DNA of 8,122 nt from an uncultured Bacilli bacterium (lineage in GTDB: Bacteria > Bacillota_I > Bacilli_A > RF39 > UBA660), in the NCBI GenBank assembly GCA_947595415.1, contig CANQER010000043.1, forward strand, positions 1-8,122, read 5' to 3'. The notes under the pieces were generated by a model. The model was not told the DNA's origin, ran no database searches, and saw nothing but the letters and a program-made list of their open reading frames with translations. Below are positions 6,373 through 8,122 of the stretch, one piece after another. Within the stretch, counting starts at the first letter, position 1. Each line of letters starts with the position of its first letter. The position numbers and the translations under genes are program-made.

Positions 6373-6411
6373 AATTACCACCTAATATTAGTTTACCATA
6401 AATATTAATAA

Positions 6412-6439
6412 TAAAAAAGAAAAATTTAATTTTCTTTTT
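6412..6439 (-). terminator. AT-rich terminator overlapping the end of the small XRE gene
   Basis: On the minus strand AAAAAGAAAA (6439-6430) pairs with TTTTCTTTTT (6423-6414) around a 6-nt loop that includes part of the stop codon, followed by more T/A. The stem has only one G-C pair, so termination may be leaky and let the upstream regulator's transcript reach dnaB. Confidence 0.45.
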
Positions 6440-6629
6440 CATCATTATAAAATATTTGGTCTGGTTTTTTTTGAAAAATACCAGCTATTTTTACAGCCAT
6501 ACTATAAGTTAGGCGACGAGTACCATTTTCCAGTTGACAATAAAATGGTTTACTTATTTCCAACATGTCGCTCATATCCTTTGTACTATACCCCTTTTGA
6601 TTTCTCATTTTTCTTAACTTTGTATACAT
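6426..6629 (-). CDS. Small XRE-family transcriptional regulator
   Basis: The 67-residue protein is a single Cro/C1-type helix-turn-helix. LRKMRNQKGYSTKDMSDML (5-23) gives helices 1-2, EISKPFYCQLENGTRRLTY (24-42) holds the recognition helix and its flanking turn, and AVKIAGIFQKKPDQIF closes the fold. There is no partner domain, so it probably acts as a dimeric DNA-binding repressor, as in phage, mobile-element and toxin-antitoxin regulators. GGAGGTT (6641-6635) supports the start, and an extended -10 promoter lies 21 nt upstream. The gene ends 53 nt before dnaB on the same strand, so it could influence the replication operon. It is divergent from the second XRE gene at 6746. Target unknown. 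Confidence 0.82.
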   Translation of the reverse strand: MYTKLRKMRNQKGYSTKDMSDMLEISKPFYCQLENGTRRLTYSMAVKIAGIFQKKPDQIFYNDEKEN

Positions 6630-6649
6630 GTAAAAACCTCCATAACATT

Positions 6650-6658
6650 ATTATAGCA
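6650..6658 (-). promoter_or_regulatory. Extended -10 promoter of the 67-residue XRE gene
   Basis: On the minus strand TGCTATAAT combines a TGN extension (6658-6656) with a perfect TATAAT (6655-6650). No good -35 hexamer is present at 16-18 bp, which is acceptable for extended -10 promoters. The -35 region is instead occupied by the palindrome at 6662-6680. Confidence 0.6.
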
Positions 6659-6661
6659 TAT

Positions 6662-6680
6662 AGTACACTATTAGTGTGCT
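6662..6680. promoter_or_regulatory. Palindromic operator candidate between divergent XRE genes
   Basis: AGTACACT (6662-6669) and AGTGTGCT (6673-6680) are inverted copies with one mismatch, separated by ATT. The site covers the -35/spacer region of the minus-strand XRE promoter, where a bound repressor would block RNA polymerase. Autoregulation by one or both neighbouring regulators is an inference. Confidence 0.5.
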
Positions 6681-6745
6681 GTTTTTATATAAAAAGTATG
6701 AGAAAATATAAATGAGTTGGAAAAAATTACCATGAGGGGTGGAGC

Positions 6746-6988
6746 ATGATTGATAATAAGGATTTAGAAAGGCAATATTGTATCTTTAGTAATAACATAA
6801 AGTTTTATAGAAAAATACGTGGTTATACTCAAGAAATACTAGCTGAAAAAGCTGATTTAAGTACCTCTTATATTAAACAGATTGAATCAGATCGTGCTTA
6901 TAAGAATTTATCGTTCACTACCATTCTTAAAATTTCAAAGGCTCTTAATGTTGATATAGAAAAATTATTTACCAAAGACCAATTTTAA
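6746..6988 (+). CDS. XRE-family transcriptional regulator
   Basis: The 80-residue protein has one Cro/C1 helix-turn-helix. NNIKFYRKIRGYTQEILAEKA (16-36) forms helices 1-2, DLSTSYIKQIESDRAYKNLS (37-56) contains the recognition helix, and TILKISKALNVDIEKLF closes the domain. The first 15 residues are a short charged extension. No sensor, oligomerisation or enzymatic domain follows. GAGGGG (6734-6739) lies 6 nt before the ATG. It is transcribed away from the 67-residue XRE gene, sharing a 116-nt control region with one clear palindrome. No clear promoter of its own was found. It may be a chromosomal regulator or a relic of a mobile element, and its targets are unknown. Confidence 0.8.
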   Translation: MIDNKDLERQYCIFSNNIKFYRKIRGYTQEILAEKADLSTSYIKQIESDRAYKNLSFTTILKISKALNVDIEKLFTKDQF

Positions 6989-7013
6989 AGGTTTTTTTGT
7001 TTTAAGATTTTAA

Positions 7014-7039
7014 AATCTACACCTTATTAAGTGTAGATT
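7014..7039. terminator. Convergent-gene hairpin, possible bidirectional terminator
   Basis: AATCTACAC (7014-7022) and GTGTAGATT (7031-7039) form a perfect 9-bp stem with an 8-nt loop. It lies in the 77-nt gap between the convergent XRE and lectin-like genes. T runs on either side are short (TTTT on the minus strand), so termination may be modest in both directions. Confidence 0.5.
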
Positions 7040-7065
7040 CTATTTATATAATTTATTGTGTTGGT

Positions 7066-8122
7066 TTAGTTAGAAGGGGAAAGGACTAGGCGAGTGGACT
7101 TGCTGCTGGTGGAGCCACCATTGCCATTGCCAAAGCTAAACACTCCAGCGCTAGTAGTGATGCTGCTACAGCCGCCACCACGTACGAACCACACGCCACT
7201 AGAGGTGACGAAGTTAGCGCTATCGCCATACCAACTACCAATTGGGCGTGTACTAAATGGCCCCATTTCTCCTGTCGCATCTCCTAATATTCTTGTCTTA
7301 TAATTACTAACTGAATTTGCTGAACTATCTTCATCATAAACATCAAAATATTTTGCTAAATCTGAATATTGCTCTATTGGATCATTAGTAAATCCACTAT
7401 AACTTCTACTTCCATTTTTTCTATATCCTGCTACATATTCGAATGCTCCACCTGACATATCATAGACTCCTGTTATATTTCCTGTTGTACTTGCTTTTTG
7501 TCCTTTTTCTGTAGCATATGTATTTGTACAACTACTTGTACTTGATGCTGACACACTATCTCCTGCTATTCCTGTCATATACTTATTACAATTATTTTTA
7601 TATACTTCTTTTTCTGCAGCAGCTGAATACTTACTATTCCCATATTTTCCATATTTCGAATTAGACAAATATGCTACTGCTCCCCATTCTGTATTTTTCA
7701 TCATATGACTATTTAATGTTTTATCAAAATTATATAATGTTTGGAAAAATGTATGTACATCTTGATTTCTCCATGAATATACATTTGGTTTTACTATTAT
7801 CTTTGTTGGTAATTCTTCATTATATGTTGCTTCAACTTGTGCATTTTCTTTTGTCCATGTATCATTTTCTTTAATTTCACCATCTACATTATCGCTTTGA
7901 TTATATCCTACTTCAAATTTTCCTACCCAGATTCCACTTACTCCTAATGTTGTAAACGCTGGATGCGTTAACCATGAGCCAGTTGTTTCACCATTAGCTA
8001 TAGTATCATCTATTCCTTGAAATTCAATTTCTATTTGTTGTACTTTATTTTCTACAGATGATTGTCGTGCTGTATATTCTTCTACATTAAATAACTTATA
8101 TTTATATCTTGGTATCCATACA
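7066..8122 (-). CDS. Surface/adhesin-like protein with FGE/C-type-lectin-like C-terminus, 5' end missing
   Basis: The minus frame is open from the right edge to TAA at 7066, giving 351 visible residues. The ATG at 7704 is internal, since the frame continues upstream without a stop, so the true start is outside. The visible N-terminal part begins VWIPRYKYKLFN, and later has GIWVGKFEVGYNQ and NVYSWRNQDV. The core has KNTEWGAVAYLSNSKYG and ITGVYDMSGGAFEYVAG, resembling the formylglycine-generating-enzyme/sulfatase-modifying fold (compare the NVWEW block), and then RILGDATGEMGPF. It ends GVWFVRGGG...SAGVFSFGNGNGG...STRLVLSPSN, the layout of C-type-lectin-fold DGR target proteins (RGG-x-AGVF-x-FR-like). 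Such proteins act as binding/display proteins rather than enzymes. The location is probably the surface or a phage/pilus-like structure, but no signal is visible because the N-terminus is missing. Confidence 0.75.
   Translation of the reverse strand, partial: VWIPRYKYKLFNVEEYTARQSSVENKVQQIEIEFQGIDDTIANGETTGSWLTHPAFTTLGVSGIWVGKFEVGYNQSDNVDGEIKENDTWTKENAQVEATYNEELPTKIIVKPNVYSWRNQDVHTFFQTLYNFDKTLNSHMMKNTEWGAVAYLSNSKYGKYGNSKYSAAAEKEVYKNNCNKYMTGIAGDSVSASSTSSCTNTYATEKGQKASTTGNITGVYDMSGGAFEYVAGYRKNGSRSYSGFTNDPIEQYSDLAKYFDVYDEDSSANSVSNYKTRILGDATGEMGPFSTRPIGSWYGDSANFVTSSGVWFVRGGGCSSITTSAGVFSFGNGNGGSTSSKSTRLVLSPSN
7080..7250 (-). other. Candidate DGR variable region at the 3' end of the lectin-like gene
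   Basis: By hand count 97 of 180 bases at 7081-7260 are G or C (54%), against 16 of 60 (27%) at 7321-7380 in the same gene. The coded residues around RGG and AGVF are mostly G, S, T, N and I. Their codons in 7099-7173 are largely AGC, GGC, ACT, ATC, AAT and TGT, all reachable from AAC/AAT by changes at A only. This is the pattern that adenine-directed mutagenic retrohoming leaves in a variable repeat. Boundaries are approximate. No template repeat or reverse transcriptase lies in this window. Confidence 0.5.

Noticed and set aside
6379..6381. GTG at 6381 as the dnaB start
   Set aside because: It falls within the AGGTGG ribosome site that serves the ATG at 6372.
7086..7303. Alternate-frame open reading frames on both strands in the GC-rich 3' end of the lectin-like gene
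   Set aside because: The high GC removes stop codons there, so all frames look open. Only the minus frame ending at 7066 continues the conserved domain.
7066..7704. Treating the ATG at 7704 as the gene start
   Set aside because: The frame stays open from 7704 to 8122 with protein-like sequence (VWIPRYKYK, GIWVGKFEVGY), and no ribosome site precedes 7704.
7671..7874. Plus-strand open frame of 67 codons
   Set aside because: It is antisense to the continuous minus-strand lectin-like frame that runs to the window edge.

Overview
The window is AT-rich, uses the standard code (TGG for Trp at conserved positions) and carries spore genes plus the Bacilli/Mollicutes-type helicase-loading pair dnaB-dnaI. 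This points to a low-GC, spore-forming member of the Bacillota, class Bacilli, probably an uncultured gut-type lineage. That placement is an inference from gene content.

Layout. (1) 1-1052, minus: partial gene for a membrane-anchored DHHW/AlgX-like SGNH protein, probably an O-acetyltransferase accessory of surface polysaccharide. Its 311-nt upstream region holds a strong minus-strand promoter, a possible 26-codon ORF and an intrinsic terminator that overlaps the end of that ORF, so it may be an attenuator. (2) 1309-3202, plus: a sporulation cluster, spoIIIAH (candidate sigma-E promoter), gerE (candidate sigma-K promoter) and gerM. SpoIIIAH and GerM both belong to the mother-cell/forespore SpoIIIA-SpoIIQ channel, and GerE is the last mother-cell transcription factor, so these genes act in one developmental programme. 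(3) 3195-3360, plus: tRNA-Arg(UCU) with its own promoter and terminator. (4) 6372 down to 3365, minus: dnaB, dnaI and a stand-alone RNB-domain (RNase II/R-like) protein, packed as an operon ending in a terminator. The RNB protein has lost two catalytic positions. (5) 6412-6988: two small divergent XRE-type regulators around a palindromic operator candidate. (6) 7066-8122, minus: the 3' part of a surface/adhesin-like protein with an FGE-sulfatase/C-type-lectin-like C-terminus. Its last ~170 bp jump to about 54% GC and look like the variable region of a diversity-generating retroelement (DGR) target.

The two most unusual items are the catalytically altered RNB protein tied to the helicase loader operon, and the DGR-like variable region. 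No reverse transcriptase, template repeat, CRISPR array, IS element or rRNA was seen here.
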